A stretch of 64,000 nt of DNA from NCEH01 sp043195125 (lineage in GTDB: Bacteria; Pseudomonadota; Alphaproteobacteria; Rhizobiales; Xanthobacteraceae): assembly GCF_043195125.1 (NCBI RefSeq), contig NZ_JBAFWR010000003.1. One strand, 5' to 3'. This document shows positions 1 through 9,646 of this stretch, piece by piece (position 1 is the first letter of the stretch; every line of letters starts with the position of its first letter). The position numbers and the translations under genes were made by a program. A model generated the notes under the pieces. The model saw nothing but the letters and a program-made list of their open reading frames with translations. It did not search any database and had not been told where the DNA came from.

Positions 1-1183
1 GCACCGAAGGCGGGTAGAAGAAGCCCGGGCCGGCGCCGGCGGCGCAACCCAGGCGAACGCTCGCGCCCTTGCTGAGCGCGTCGCCGACAAGGGTATCGAT
101 CTTTTCAATGGCGGCCGGGTTGATCATCGCGCCGCACTGGGTGGTGGTGTCGGTGCCCGCGCCCAGCTTCAGTGCGCCCATGCGCTCCACCAGCTTCTCG
201 ACGAACGCCGGATAGATGCCTTCCTGCACATAGAAGCGGTTCGCGGCCGTGCAGGCCTCGCCGGCATTGCGCATCTTGGCGATCATGGCGCCGTCGAGCG
301 CAGCCTCCAGGTCGGCGTCGTCGAGCACCAGGAAGGGGGCGTTTCCGCCGAGTTCCATGGACGAGTTGATGACGTTGTAGGACGCCTCGCGCAGCAGGAT
401 GCGGCCAACTTCGGTCGAGCCCGTGAATGAGAGCTTGCGCACGCGCGGATCGCGCAAGATGGCGCTGCACAGAGGGCCGGGATCGGAGGTGTTGACGATA
501 TTGACCACACCGGCGGGCACGCCAGCGCGGCGCAGGATCTCGCCCACGGCGAGCGCAGTCAGCGGGGTTTCTTCCGCCGGCTTGAGAATGCAGGTGCAGC
601 CTGCAGCCAGGGCTGGGGCGATCTTGCGCGTGGCCATGGCAGCCGGAAAATTCCACGGCGTGATCAGCAGCGAAATGCCGATCGGCTGATATTGCACGAG
701 GATGCGGTTGCCACCCGCCGGGGCGATGGAGATATCGCCGTTGATGCGCACCGCTTCTTCCGCGTACCAGCGAAAGAATTCCGCTGCGTACAACACTTCC
801 GAGCGGGCATCGGGCAGCGCCTTGCCGTTTTCCAGCGAGATGATCTGGGCAAGGAAATCGGCCTGCTCGATCATAGCCGTGAAGCAGCGCTGCAGGATCA
901 CCGCCCGAGCGCGGGGCGGGGTCGCTGCCCACGCGGCGGAAGCCGCAGAGGCCGCATCGACCGCGGCCATGCCGTCGCCAACGGTGGCGTCGGCGACGCT
1001 GGCAAGGACACCGCCGGTCGAAGGATTGAGGACCTCGATCTGCGCTCCGTGTGAACCCGGAACCCAGGCATCCCCGATCAACAGCCCGGTGGGGATGGCA
1101 AATCCGCCCTTGGCGTCAAAACCGGGCACGACATAGGTCTGGTCGAATTCGATCGGGCTGATGCTCGCAGTGCTGAATGACAT
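1..1183 (-). CDS. NAD(P)-dependent aldehyde dehydrogenase, 3' end off the window
   Basis: Oxidises an aldehyde to its carboxylic acid. About 394 residues are visible; the last ~90 of a usual ~480 lie beyond base 1. Family motifs are clear: TPWNF near residue 175 (cofactor site), the general-base Glu in ELGGNAP near 277 and the nucleophile Cys in GEACTAANR near 310. The pattern is closest to succinate-semialdehyde/glycolaldehyde dehydrogenases, but the substrate cannot be set from sequence. The start is the ATG at 1183. It is the last visible gene of a minus-strand run tctC-tctB-tctA-iron ADH-ALDH, with 21 bp between it and the alcohol dehydrogenase, so the two probably act in sequence (alcohol to aldehyde to acid). 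Confidence 0.9.
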   Translation of the reverse strand, partial: MSFSTASISPIEFDQTYVVPGFDAKGGFAIPTGLLIGDAWVPGSHGAQIEVLNPSTGGVLASVADATVGDGMAAVDAASAASAAWAATPPRARAVILQRCFTAMIEQADFLAQIISLENGKALPDARSEVLYAAEFFRWYAEEAVRINGDISIAPAGGNRILVQYQPIGISLLITPWNFPAAMATRKIAPALAAGCTCILKPAEETPLTALAVGEILRRAGVPAGVVNIVNTSDPGPLCSAILRDPRVRKLSFTGSTEVGRILLREASYNVINSSMELGGNAPFLVLDDADLEAALDGAMIAKMRNAGEACTAANRFYVQEGIYPAFVEKLVERMGALKLGAGTDTTTQCGAMINPAAIEKIDTLVGDALSKGASVRLGCAAGAGPGFFYPPSV

Positions 1184-1204
1184 GGCAATAAATCCTGCTG
1201 GGTG

Positions 1205-2428
1205 TCAGAGATTGAGCAGCGCGGCGCGCTCGCCGCTGAAGGCCGCTTCGGTGATGTGAAGCATTGCGGCAAGGTCGAGCGGGCGCGGGTTGTTCTTCAC
1301 CAGACGTTCGGCCTTAAGCGAGCCTGAAGCGACCTCGTGCTCATGGCCGCTCGCCAGCCCGAGCGCGGCCAGTGAACGCGGGATGCCAATGGTCGCGAAC
1401 AGCTCCGCAACCGCGTCGATAAAGGCCTGGGACAGCGCGTCGGTGCTCATTCCGGCATCGCCGAGACCGACCGTGCGGGCCAGTTCCGCAAAGGCTTCGG
1501 GGCAAGCGGAGCGGTTGTATTGCATGACGAACGGCAGCAGCGCGCCGACCCCATCGCCATGGGCCGTGTGGGTGAGATTGCCCACCGGATATTGCAGGGC
1601 ATGGGCGGCCGCCGTGCCGGCGGTGCCGAATGCACAGCCAGCGGCCAGCGAAGCGAGCATGAGGCCCTCGCGCGCCTCCAAGTCGCTGCCGTTCGCATGA
1701 GCCCGCGCCAGATAACGGAACACATTCACGACCGCGAGCTTCGCGAAATGATCGGACAAAAGGTTCTTGCCGATGAACACATGCTTCTCGGTGAGCTGAG
1801 GTTCCGCCGGCCGGGTCATGCTGGTGAAGGCTTCCACCGCATGGGCCAGCGCATCGGCGCCGGAACAGGCGGTGAGGCCGGGCGGGCAGGTCAGCGTCAA
1901 TTCAGGATCGCACACCGCCATCTGGGGAATGATGTAGGGGCTGGCGACGCCAATCTTGGAGCCCCGTGCCTTGTCGAGCACGACCGCGACGGGCGTCACT
2001 TCCGATCCGGTACCGGCGGTGGTCGGCAGCGCGATCAACGGGACCACCGGGCCGGGAACCGCGAACTCGCCGTAATATTTGCTCACCTCTCCGCCGTGGG
2101 TGATGAGCACCGAGACCACTTTGGCGAGATCCATGCAGCTGCCGCCACCGATGCCGATCACCAGATCGGGGGCGAAATCGCTGATTTTCTCCATGCAATC
2201 GGCAATGGATTCGAGGGGCAAGTCAGCGATGGTCTGGTCATACACGCGGGTCTTCACTCCCGCCGTGTGCAAATCGGCAAGCAGGCTGGCGAACTCCCGC
2301 GTCTGCGCCAGACGGGCGTCGGTGCACACCAAGGCCCGGCTGCCGATCCGGGCGGCAGCGCTGCCCATCACATGACGCTGGCCGCGCCCGAAGAGGATCG
2401 TTTGGGGGAGACGCAAGGCTCCGAACAT
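1205..2428 (-). CDS. Iron-containing alcohol dehydrogenase
   Basis: A 407-residue group III alcohol dehydrogenase, cytoplasmic, NAD(P)-linked. The nucleotide-binding GGGS..D motif is at 94-100, PTTAGTGSE at about 135-143, and the predicted metal ligands are D192, H196, H276 and H290. The reading frame is open further upstream, but the ATG at 2428 has a GAGAGAG ribosome site just before it and gives a normal family N-terminus. Its neighbours are a tricarboxylate-type transporter upstream and an aldehyde dehydrogenase downstream. The family also holds maleylacetate reductases and hydroxyacid-oxoacid transhydrogenases, so the substrate is open. Confidence 0.88.
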   Translation of the reverse strand: MFGALRLPQTILFGRGQRHVMGSAAARIGSRALVCTDARLAQTREFASLLADLHTAGVKTRVYDQTIADLPLESIADCMEKISDFAPDLVIGIGGGSCMDLAKVVSVLITHGGEVSKYYGEFAVPGPVVPLIALPTTAGTGSEVTPVAVVLDKARGSKIGVASPYIIPQMAVCDPELTLTCPPGLTACSGADALAHAVEAFTSMTRPAEPQLTEKHVFIGKNLLSDHFAKLAVVNVFRYLARAHANGSDLEAREGLMLASLAAGCAFGTAGTAAAHALQYPVGNLTHTAHGDGVGALLPFVMQYNRSACPEAFAELARTVGLGDAGMSTDALSQAFIDAVAELFATIGIPRSLAALGLASGHEHEVASGSLKAERLVKNNPRPLDLAAMLHITEAAFSGERAALLNL

Positions 2429-2531
2429 GGCGCAATTCTCTCTCAAGATTAGACAGCACCCGGCCGTCGCAAGTGTTGATATGTCTGCCTGCGTACAGGC
2501 AGTGAAATCCGTATTCGAAAGCAGCTGGCCT

Positions 2532-4046
2532 CTACGCCACGCCGCGCTTGATCCCACCGTTGAACACGGCGCCGAAGACGCGGGTGATGAGCGGAAGAAA
2601 CAGAAGGAAGATTCCGATCGCCATCATCGTCGCGACCAGCGGAGTCTCGAAGAAGATGCGCAGCGTGCCGCCCGAGGACAGCATCGATTGCCGGAACGCG
2701 TCCTCCGCCTTGTCACCCAGCACCACCGCGAGAACGAACGGCGCGAGAGGATAGGACAGCTTCTTGAAGACGTACCCGACCACGCCGAACACAAGCGCCA
2801 ACCAGATATCGAAGACATGATTTGCGACAGTATAGGCGCCGATGATGCAAATGATCGCGATCAGCGGACCCACCACGGAGAACGGCGCGCGCAGGATGAA
2901 AGCGAACAGCGGCACCGTTGCCAGCACCAGGACGACCGCGATCAGATTGCCCGCATACATGGATGCGATCAGGCCCCAGACGAAATCGGGCTGAGTGGTG
3001 AACAGCATGGGGCCGGGAGAAAGGCCCCAGATCATCAGGCCGCCCATCATCACCGCGGCAGTCGCGGAACCGGGAACGCCGAGCGCCAGCATGGGCAGCA
3101 GGGCGCACGACCCGGCCGAATGATCGGCGGTCTCCGGGGAGATGATGCCCTCCGGCTCGCCCTTACCGAAATTCCAGCCACGCTTGGAAAACCGCCGCCC
3201 GAGCGCATAGCTCATGAACGAGGCCGCCGTGGGCCCGCCCGGCGTGATCCCCATCCAGCAGCCGATCAGGGCGCTGCGCAGGATGGTGACCCAATAACGC
3301 GGCATTTCCGCAAGTGTACGAAAGATTTCGCGCAGGCTGAGCTTCGCCTTCACCCCATCAAACTTGTAGCCTTCGTCGATGGTGACCAGCAACTCGCCGA
3401 TGCCGAACAGGCCGATCACCACGATCAGGAATGAGATGCCTCCGGTCAGTTCGTTGATGCCGAACGTGAGGCGCCCTTCACCGGAAATCGTGTCCATGCC
3501 GATGGTGCCGGCGGCAAGGCCGAGCATGATCGACACCAGTGTCTTGAAGGGAGAACCGCCGGCCATGCCGATGAAGCTTGCGAACGCGAGGAAATAGACC
3601 GCGAAATATTCGGGCGAACCGAACCGCATCGCGAAATTCGCGACCCAGCCAGACATCAACGTGATGACGAGGACGCCGATCAGCGCGCCAATGCCGGCTG
3701 ATGCGAACGCAAGTGTAAGGGCGCGCACCGCCTGTCCCTGCTTGGCCATCGGATGGCCGTCGAAGGTGGTCGCGACCGAGGAAGGCTCGCCCGGAATGTT
3801 GAACAGGATGGATGTGGTCGATCCGCCGAAGAGCGCACCCCAATACATGGATGTCAGCAGAATGATTGCCGAAATGGGTTCCATGGTGAAGGTCAGCGGC
3901 ATCAACAGCGACACGCCGTTCGGCGCCCCTAGCCCCGGGAGAACACCGACCACCAGGCCCAGGAGCACGCCGAACACCATGATGAGGATATGCTGGGACG
4001 TGAGGGCGATCGCGAACCCGTCCATCAATTGGCCAAAATTGCCCAT
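2532..4046 (-). CDS. tctA: Tripartite tricarboxylate transporter, large membrane subunit TctA
   Basis: A 504-residue integral membrane protein of the TTT family, which moves a carboxylate captured by a periplasmic binding protein, driven by an ion gradient. The glycine-rich family signature GLVVGVLPGLGAPNG lies in the first 45 residues, followed by the PLTF stretch and about eleven hydrophobic segments. It is preceded by tctB (26 bp gap) and tctC in the usual C-B-A order. The substrate is set by TctC and cannot be read from this subunit. Confidence 0.93.
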   Translation of the reverse strand: MGNFGQLMDGFAIALTSQHILIMVFGVLLGLVVGVLPGLGAPNGVSLLMPLTFTMEPISAIILLTSMYWGALFGGSTTSILFNIPGEPSSVATTFDGHPMAKQGQAVRALTLAFASAGIGALIGVLVITLMSGWVANFAMRFGSPEYFAVYFLAFASFIGMAGGSPFKTLVSIMLGLAAGTIGMDTISGEGRLTFGINELTGGISFLIVVIGLFGIGELLVTIDEGYKFDGVKAKLSLREIFRTLAEMPRYWVTILRSALIGCWMGITPGGPTAASFMSYALGRRFSKRGWNFGKGEPEGIISPETADHSAGSCALLPMLALGVPGSATAAVMMGGLMIWGLSPGPMLFTTQPDFVWGLIASMYAGNLIAVVLVLATVPLFAFILRAPFSVVGPLIAIICIIGAYTVANHVFDIWLALVFGVVGYVFKKLSYPLAPFVLAVVLGDKAEDAFRQSMLSSGGTLRIFFETPLVATMMAIGIFLLFLPLITRVFGAVFNGGIKRGVA

Positions 4047-4072
4047 GGCTCGTTTCCTCTTTTATTTATTCT

Positions 4073-4594
4073 TCAGTAAATGCCGAAGTATTCGAGGATC
4101 GGCCCCTTGAGCAGCGGCACCATGAACAGCTTCTCAAAGACGATGAAATTGGCCGCGACCACGATGACGGCGGTCAACACGCTGGTGCTGGTGCGGAACC
4201 CGGCGGCGAACCGCATGGCATAGAAGATGTAGAGCGCCATGCCGATATAAAGGCCAAGCCAAACGGAAATGGCCGACATGGCGATGATCGGCAAAAAGAA
4301 CAGCAATACGGTTCGAAACCGCTGCGTGTCCATGAACGGCTCGTCATCATGGACCTCGCCGCCGCCGGCACTGGCCACGACCGGCGCCGCGGAGCGTTTC
4401 AGCAGGGCCTGGACCATGGTTCCCAAGCTACCGAGCATGATGAGGCAACCAATGCCGAACGGGAAATAGCCGGGCTGCGGGCCGCTGGAGCCCCAGGCGA
4501 TTCCGTTTTCGAGCGAGCCGTAGCAGACAATCGCGCCGATGAGGCCGGTTGTTGCGGCGGTCGCCACTTCCATTGTCTTCCAAGAGATCTTCAT
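4073..4594 (-). CDS. tctB: Tripartite tricarboxylate transporter, small membrane subunit TctB
   Basis: A 173-residue protein with four hydrophobic segments, the size and layout of TctB (DUF1468). TctB proteins are poorly conserved, so the call leans on its position between tctC and tctA and on its topology. The segment between the second and third helices is charged and lies near residues 70-90. It is expected to sit with TctA in the inner membrane as the small subunit of the permease. Confidence 0.88.
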   Translation of the reverse strand: MKISWKTMEVATAATTGLIGAIVCYGSLENGIAWGSSGPQPGYFPFGIGCLIMLGSLGTMVQALLKRSAAPVVASAGGGEVHDDEPFMDTQRFRTVLLFFLPIIAMSAISVWLGLYIGMALYIFYAMRFAAGFRTSTSVLTAVIVVAANFIVFEKLFMVPLLKGPILEYFGIY

Positions 4595-4659
4595 CGAGGC
4601 AACTCCACGAGGAGGGGGCGCAAAGCCGGTTGAACCAGGGCTTCGCGCCCCTGCTGTCG

Positions 4660-5682
4660 CTATTGTCCGGTGCCGACGAGCCAGCCGTTGGCCTTGTAGA
4701 TCTCAGCGTAAGTCTTGATCTCCCGATCCAGGTAGTTCTTGAAATCCTGGCCGGTCAACATCTTGTCGATTTGAACATTGCGTTCGACGTAGGACTTGAA
4801 TTCGGGGGTCTGGGTGACCTTCTTCATAAGGTCGGTGTAATAGGCAAGAGCTTCCGGCGGCGCCTTGGCGCCCATCCACACGGTGCGCGGCTGGAGGAAG
4901 TCCTTCACGTCGATCCCTGCCTCGACGCAGGTGGGGATGTCCGCCCAACTCATGCCATCAGCCACCACCGTCTTGTCGGTCAGGCGCTCGCTGGTGAACA
5001 CGCAGAGCGGCTTCTGGTTGCCGGCCTTCCACTGCTCCAGGCTCTCGCTCGGATTGTTGGTATTGGCTTCGATATGCCCGCCAGCAACCTGGATCGCCGC
5101 TTCATTCCCGCTTTTGTAGGGAATGTACGCAAGGTCCGTGCCCGTGGCGCGCTCGACGAGGGTCACCACCGTCTCGTCCGCATCCTTGGCCTTCGCGCCG
5201 GCGACCCTCACCTTGCCCGGATTGGCCTTGGCCTTGGCGACGAACTCCTGGGCGGTATTGAGCCCGGAAGCTTTGGGATTGGTCCATAGGATGAAGACGT
5301 CGAAAACCATCGAGGCGACCGGCGTGAGGTCGCTGAAGCTATAGTTCACCTTCGTGCCGAGCGGCAGCACATAGGCGTCCTGGGTGCCGAAATAGATCTT
5401 ATAAGGACTGTCGGGATTGTCCTTGGCGTAATTGAATGCTTCCGAACCACTGCCGCCGGCCTTGTTGAGCACGAGGATCGGCGTCGTCAGCAGTGCGTTC
5501 TTGGTGAGGGCGGCCTGGACCACGCGGGCGAAAATATCCGATCCGCCGCCGGGGCCAGCCGAGACCACGAGTTCAACCGGACGATCGGGCTTCCATTCGG
5601 CGCGCGCGGCGCCAGGAGCGGAAACGATCGCCGTCACGGCCATCGCCGCGGCCATACCCAAATAAGACGCTCTCTTCATCAT
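4660..5682 (-). CDS. tctC: TctC/Bug-family periplasmic substrate-binding protein
   Basis: A 340-residue extracytoplasmic solute receptor that binds a carboxylate and hands it to TctAB. Residues 1-28 form a signal peptide ending in ARA. The mature part starts with the Bug-family SAGPGGGSDIFAR loop that cradles the ligand carboxylate. The start is the first of two adjacent ATGs, with GGGAGGAAAG directly upstream. It is the first gene of the tctCBA-alcohol dehydrogenase-aldehyde dehydrogenase run, so the promoter probably lies in the AT-rich stretch upstream of it. The ligand is unknown; dicarboxylates, tricarboxylates and aromatic acids all occur in the family. Confidence 0.93.
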   Translation of the reverse strand: MMKRASYLGMAAAMAVTAIVSAPGAARAEWKPDRPVELVVSAGPGGGSDIFARVVQAALTKNALLTTPILVLNKAGGSGSEAFNYAKDNPDSPYKIYFGTQDAYVLPLGTKVNYSFSDLTPVASMVFDVFILWTNPKASGLNTAQEFVAKAKANPGKVRVAGAKAKDADETVVTLVERATGTDLAYIPYKSGNEAAIQVAGGHIEANTNNPSESLEQWKAGNQKPLCVFTSERLTDKTVVADGMSWADIPTCVEAGIDVKDFLQPRTVWMGAKAPPEALAYYTDLMKKVTQTPEFKSYVERNVQIDKMLTGQDFKNYLDREIKTYAEIYKANGWLVGTGQ

Positions 5683-6307
5683 GCTTTCCTCCCTTATATC
5701 GTTATCAACACAGCCTTCCAGAAAACATCATTCGGGACCTGATCCCGTTGAATATTTTCCGTTTTTGGGCATCCGCGCCAAGTTGAAGGCTGGGTAAATT
5801 ACTTTTTTATTTCTTTTTTCTAGCCGCACTGCCAAGCCATCTGCGGCACGAAATCGGACTAGTTTGATTCATCCTCTTCCAACGGCGAGCCGACAGCCAG
5901 TGCAGGACCCGCTGGGGCGGAGCGTGCCGTCACGAATTATCCGGGCGTCGAGAACGACCGAATTTCGTAGATCCTATATTATCTATGATCATGCGCATGA
6001 AAAGATCAAGCCCTTTTACCGTCCCGCCCATCAAAACGCCGGCGTGGATGGCGCCCGAACAGGATCGGCGGCCGACGCCGATTGGCTTACACAGCGCGCC
6101 TGCACGATCCGAAAAGGAGGTCACGGCAGCAGTCGTCACGCTTCGGTGCAGCAGGAGCTCGGTCGTCAGATCCGACCTGCCACGAGACGCGCCAGATTCG
6201 ACACCTCAGGCGCCTGCGTTGCGCGCCGTGGACACCATGGGGCTGCAGCCGCGATCCCCGGACCGGGCTCGTCGTTGCCAGCTACGAAGACGGCGATAGC
6301 TGCCGTG
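5683..6307. other. Gene-free stretch upstream of tctC
   Basis: About 625 bp. The first 180 bp next to tctC are AT-rich with T-runs near 5806-5820 and plausibly hold the tct promoter. From about 5860 to 6300 the sequence is GC-rich and open in several frames, but none of the translations resembles a known protein. It could be a decayed gene, possibly a lost regulator; I see nothing that proves it. Confidence 0.5.
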
Positions 6308-7090
6308 TCAGCGACCAATGCCGGCGTTCGGCTCACTCACTTGATAACGCTGCAGCGCGCGCGGAAGTTCGGACAGCGACGAGACCACCAGATCCGGCGC
6401 CTCGCAATAGGTTTCTTCCTGCATACGCAAAGCTTTGAACATGGTCTGCGGAGCGATTGGCCCGTTCTCCAGCTCGCGCGTCAGCGCTTGCGTCGGCAAG
6501 CGGGCGACACGGGCCACGCGAAAACCGAAGTTCTTCGCTCCGCCGACGTCGAAGCCATTGGACGAGACGAACATGACCTCGTGCGGAGCGACTCCGAGAG
6601 TTTCCTCCACAAGCTCATAGGCACGCGGATCAGGCTTGAAGACGCGCTTGGCATCCACACTGATGACGGCCTCCAGCTCATCCTGAAGCCCGGCGTTGGT
6701 CACGAGGCGTCGCAGCATGTCCGGTGCGCCGTTCGAGAGGATGGCGAGCCGAAGCGGAGCCAATTCCCTCAGGGTCTGAATCGCGTCGGGGAACGGCTTC
6801 AGGCGATTGTAGGCCTCCGCCATCTCGACGAGGAAAGCTTCGTCGGGCTCGCGTCCGAGGGTTTTCAAGGTGTAGGCCAAAGACTCGCGCGTTACCGTCC
6901 AAAAATCCTCGTAGCGGCCCATGAGCGAGCGGAGCCAGCTATATTCGAGCTGCTTTTGCCGCCACACCTGTGTGATGTAGGCGCCGTATTCCGGATAGGC
7001 GCGCTCGGTCGCCTCCGCCACGCTCTGCACGTCGAAAAGCGTTCCGTAAGCATCGAATACTGCTGCCTTGATCATGTGCGGCCTCGACAA
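6308..7090 (-). CDS. L-2-haloacid dehalogenase (HAD type II)
   Basis: Hydrolyses L-2-haloalkanoic acids to D-2-hydroxy acids through an aspartyl ester. The 260-residue protein matches the characterised L-DEX fold residue for residue at the active site: nucleophile D13, T17, halide-binding R44, S119, K152, Y158, S176, N178 and D181. This full set separates true dehalogenases from HAD phosphatases. An alternative ATG six codons in (MIKAAVFD) would also give a full domain. It stands alone, next to reductase and transporter genes that could feed or drain a haloacid pathway. Confidence 0.87.
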   Translation of the reverse strand: MSRPHMIKAAVFDAYGTLFDVQSVAEATERAYPEYGAYITQVWRQKQLEYSWLRSLMGRYEDFWTVTRESLAYTLKTLGREPDEAFLVEMAEAYNRLKPFPDAIQTLRELAPLRLAILSNGAPDMLRRLVTNAGLQDELEAVISVDAKRVFKPDPRAYELVEETLGVAPHEVMFVSSNGFDVGGAKNFGFRVARVARLPTQALTRELENGPIAPQTMFKALRMQEETYCEAPDLVVSSLSELPRALQRYQVSEPNAGIGR

Positions 7091-7570
7091 AGTTCAGAGG
7101 GTGGGCTTTGGGCCCGCGGGCCGGTCCACGCGGAAAAAGCATCTCGTCGAAATAGGCGTCGGCGCGCATGTCTCGTCGTAACGCGCGTCCCATCACCCTC
7201 CCGAACGTCCTCGAGGATCGCATCGTGACGCGATGGGGCACGGCAGGCACGTCTCGCCGGCCATCCGCATCTGCCACGACCCATCGTGGCCTTCTCGAAG
7301 CGATCGGCGCAAGTGGGTTTCGCGAGGAATCGTTCTATCGGTTCAACAGCCGGCCCCGTCGCCAGACTGCCTTTTGCAGAGGTGTGCGAGAGGCGCGGGC
7401 CCTGACGCGACGGGAGCGGATGATTCCAGCGAGCACCTGCAGCAACGCTGGTCGCGCGCCGCGCGCAATAAAGCGAGGCGGCGCGGTGAGCCGGCTGCTA
7501 AAGCCGCGTCGAGCGCGCTCGAAGCCCATAGACCTCACCCCGCCCTGCGGCGGAGTGAGGGGTGTTGCTG
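7091..7570. other. Gene-free stretch with a hairpin behind the OYE gene
   Basis: About 480 bp with no convincing gene; short open frames exist on both strands but lack family features. At 7533-7560 there is a 12-bp hairpin with one mismatch and a 4-base loop. It sits just downstream of the minus-strand OYE gene and could end its transcript, although no clear T-run follows on that strand. Confidence 0.5.
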
Positions 7571-8689
7571 CTATTCCGCAGCGGCCGCTTCGTTCAAGCG
7601 CGGATAATCTGTGTAGCCCACCTCTTCGCCACCGTAGAACGTGGCGCGATTATAGGGGGTGAGGGGCGCGCCGAGGCGGATGCGCTCCGGCAGGTCGGGA
7701 TTGGAGATGAAGAGGCGGCCGAAAGCGATGGCGTCGGCGGTGCCGGCCGCGACCATGGCCTGCGCCCCCTCCGGCTTGAAATTGCCTGCGGCGATCAGCA
7801 CGCGCGGCCAGACGGACCGGAACAGCTCGGCGGCGGAAGGCACGTCCTTGTGGTCCACCTCGGCTTGGCCGGCGCCGCTGGCGCGCGGCTCGATGAGGTG
7901 GAGATAGGCGAGCCCGACCTTGGCCAGTTCGCCGATCAGATGGGTATAGAGCGGCATGGGCTCGGGTTCGCCGCTGTCATTGGCGATCCCATACGGCGAC
8001 AGGCGGATGCCGGTACGCTCGGCGCCCACGGCGTCGGCCACAGCGCGCGCGACCTCCACCACCAGGCGCGCCCGGTTCTCGATGGAGCCGCCATAGGCAT
8101 CGGTGCGGTGATTGGAGCGCGCATGGAGAAACTGCTCCAGCAGATAACCGTTCGCGCCGTGGATCTCGACCCCGTCGAACCCGGCTTCGATGGCATTGCG
8201 CGCGGCCTGGGCGTAGCTCTCAAGAAGCGCCGGGATTTCATCGGCCTCGAGCGCGCGCGGGGTTTCGAATGGCACACGCTCGAACGTGGATGTGAAGGCG
8301 TTTCCGGCGGCAGCGATGGCCGAAGGCGCCACCGGGAGAGCCCCGCCCGGGAGATGAGAGGAATGGGAGATGCGGCCCACATGCCACAATTGCAGGAACA
8401 TCAGCCCGCCCTTGGCATGGACCGCATCGGTGACGCGCTTCCAGCCGGCGATCTGCTCGGGGGAATAGATTCCCGGCGTGCCGGGCATGCCCTGGCCCAT
8501 GGGGGAGATCTGCGATCCCTCGCCGATGATGAGACCACCCTTCGTCGCGCGCTGGGCGTAATATTCGACATTCAGAGCGCGCGGCACGCCGCCCGGGCCG
8601 GCGCGCATGCGCGTGAGCGGCGGCATCACCACGCGGTGCGCGAGCTGATACGGGCCGAGGGCGAGAGGTGTGAACAACGTGGTGGCCAT
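7571..8689 (-). CDS. Old Yellow Enzyme family FMN oxidoreductase (alkene/nitro reductase)
   Basis: A 372-residue (beta/alpha)8 flavoenzyme that reduces activated C=C bonds, nitrate esters or nitro compounds with NAD(P)H. The segment HGANGYLLEQF and the downstream NHRTDAYGGSIENR are the classic OYE core, and LTRMRA near the N-terminus contacts FMN. Its length is normal for the NemA/xenobiotic reductase branch. It is followed after about 100 bp by nothing else of its own type, with an SDR gene upstream on the same strand, so a shared transcript is plausible. Confidence 0.92.
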   Translation of the reverse strand: MATTLFTPLALGPYQLAHRVVMPPLTRMRAGPGGVPRALNVEYYAQRATKGGLIIGEGSQISPMGQGMPGTPGIYSPEQIAGWKRVTDAVHAKGGLMFLQLWHVGRISHSSHLPGGALPVAPSAIAAAGNAFTSTFERVPFETPRALEADEIPALLESYAQAARNAIEAGFDGVEIHGANGYLLEQFLHARSNHRTDAYGGSIENRARLVVEVARAVADAVGAERTGIRLSPYGIANDSGEPEPMPLYTHLIGELAKVGLAYLHLIEPRASGAGQAEVDHKDVPSAAELFRSVWPRVLIAAGNFKPEGAQAMVAAGTADAIAFGRLFISNPDLPERIRLGAPLTPYNRATFYGGEEVGYTDYPRLNEAAAAE

Positions 8690-8790
8690 GGGAAATCCTC
8701 GATCAGGCTGCGCCGTGCGCGGCGGACACGCCGGCGATCCGAGTGGAAGGAGCTGAGGAATACGCGCTTATGGGGGCTTGCATGGCGGGC

Positions 8791-9564
8791 TTAGCTTCGG
8801 ATTGCGGTATAGCCGCCGTCCACCAGCAGCGTGTGACCCGTGACCATGCGCGCTGCCCCACTTGCGAGATAGACCACGGCGGAGGCGATCTCATCGGGCT
8901 CCGCCGGGCGGCCCAACGGAACGCGGGCCACCATGGCCCGGAAATCGGCATTCTCCATGGCTTTTTCAAGCATATCGGAGCGAGAGAAGGTCGGCGAAAC
9001 ACCATTGACGGTGATCCCGTGGGGCGCCCATTCGCCCGCCAGCGTGGCCGTCAGCTGATTCAGCGCCCCCTTGGTGCCGGCATAGACGGCGCGCAGCGGC
9101 GCGCCGACATGGCCCGTCTGCGAACTGATATTGATGACCGCCCCCTTGATGCCGCGCACGATCATGCTGCGGGCCACCGCTGTCGCGGTGAAGAAGGCTC
9201 CCTTGAAATTAAGGTCGCTGATGCGATCGAATTCCTCAGGCGTGAATTCGATCGCCGGCTTCACGATGGTAATGCCGGCATTGTTCACCAGCACGTCGAT
9301 GCGGCCCATGACAGCCAGCGCCTCGGTGACGAACGCATCAATGCCTGCGGGGCCGGTGACGTCCAGCTCGCCGGCCCAGGCGGTGCGGCCAAGCGCCCGG
9401 CATTCGTCGGCTACCGCTTCCGTCGGCCCGAGGCCTCGGGCGCCCAGCACGAGGTCCGCCCCGCATTCCGCGCAAGCGAGAGCGATGGCGCGCCCCAATC
9501 CCTTGCTGGCACCCGTGACCATGACGACCTTGCCGGCGAGACTGAAGCGTTCTGTTCCCGACAT
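8791..9564 (-). CDS. Short-chain dehydrogenase/reductase
   Basis: A 257-residue classical SDR. It has the cofactor motif TGASKGLG (17-24), NNAG (94-97) and the catalytic Ser (147/148), Tyr161 and Lys165. The frame is open well upstream, but the ATG at 9564 follows AGGGAG at good distance and starts a standard SDR N-terminus. It lies between an MFS permease and an OYE reductase on the same strand. The substrate is unknown; gluconate-5-dehydrogenase-like and 3-oxoacyl reductase-like proteins share this pattern. Confidence 0.9.
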   Translation of the reverse strand: MSGTERFSLAGKVVMVTGASKGLGRAIALACAECGADLVLGARGLGPTEAVADECRALGRTAWAGELDVTGPAGIDAFVTEALAVMGRIDVLVNNAGITIVKPAIEFTPEEFDRISDLNFKGAFFTATAVARSMIVRGIKGAVINISSQTGHVGAPLRAVYAGTKGALNQLTATLAGEWAPHGITVNGVSPTFSRSDMLEKAMENADFRAMVARVPLGRPAEPDEIASAVVYLASGAARMVTGHTLLVDGGYTAIRS

Positions 9565-9646
9565 GCGGGCATCTCCCTTATGAACTGCGCCGCCGGCTCG
9601 AACCGGCGGCGTGGGGGCTGTCTCCAGCCGGAGGCGAGGTGTTGGA

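Noticed and set aside
5864..7228. A 454-residue open frame on the plus strand over the haloacid dehalogenase
   Set aside because: It is antisense to a gene with a complete catalytic set and shows no family features; GC-rich codon usage opens such shadows.
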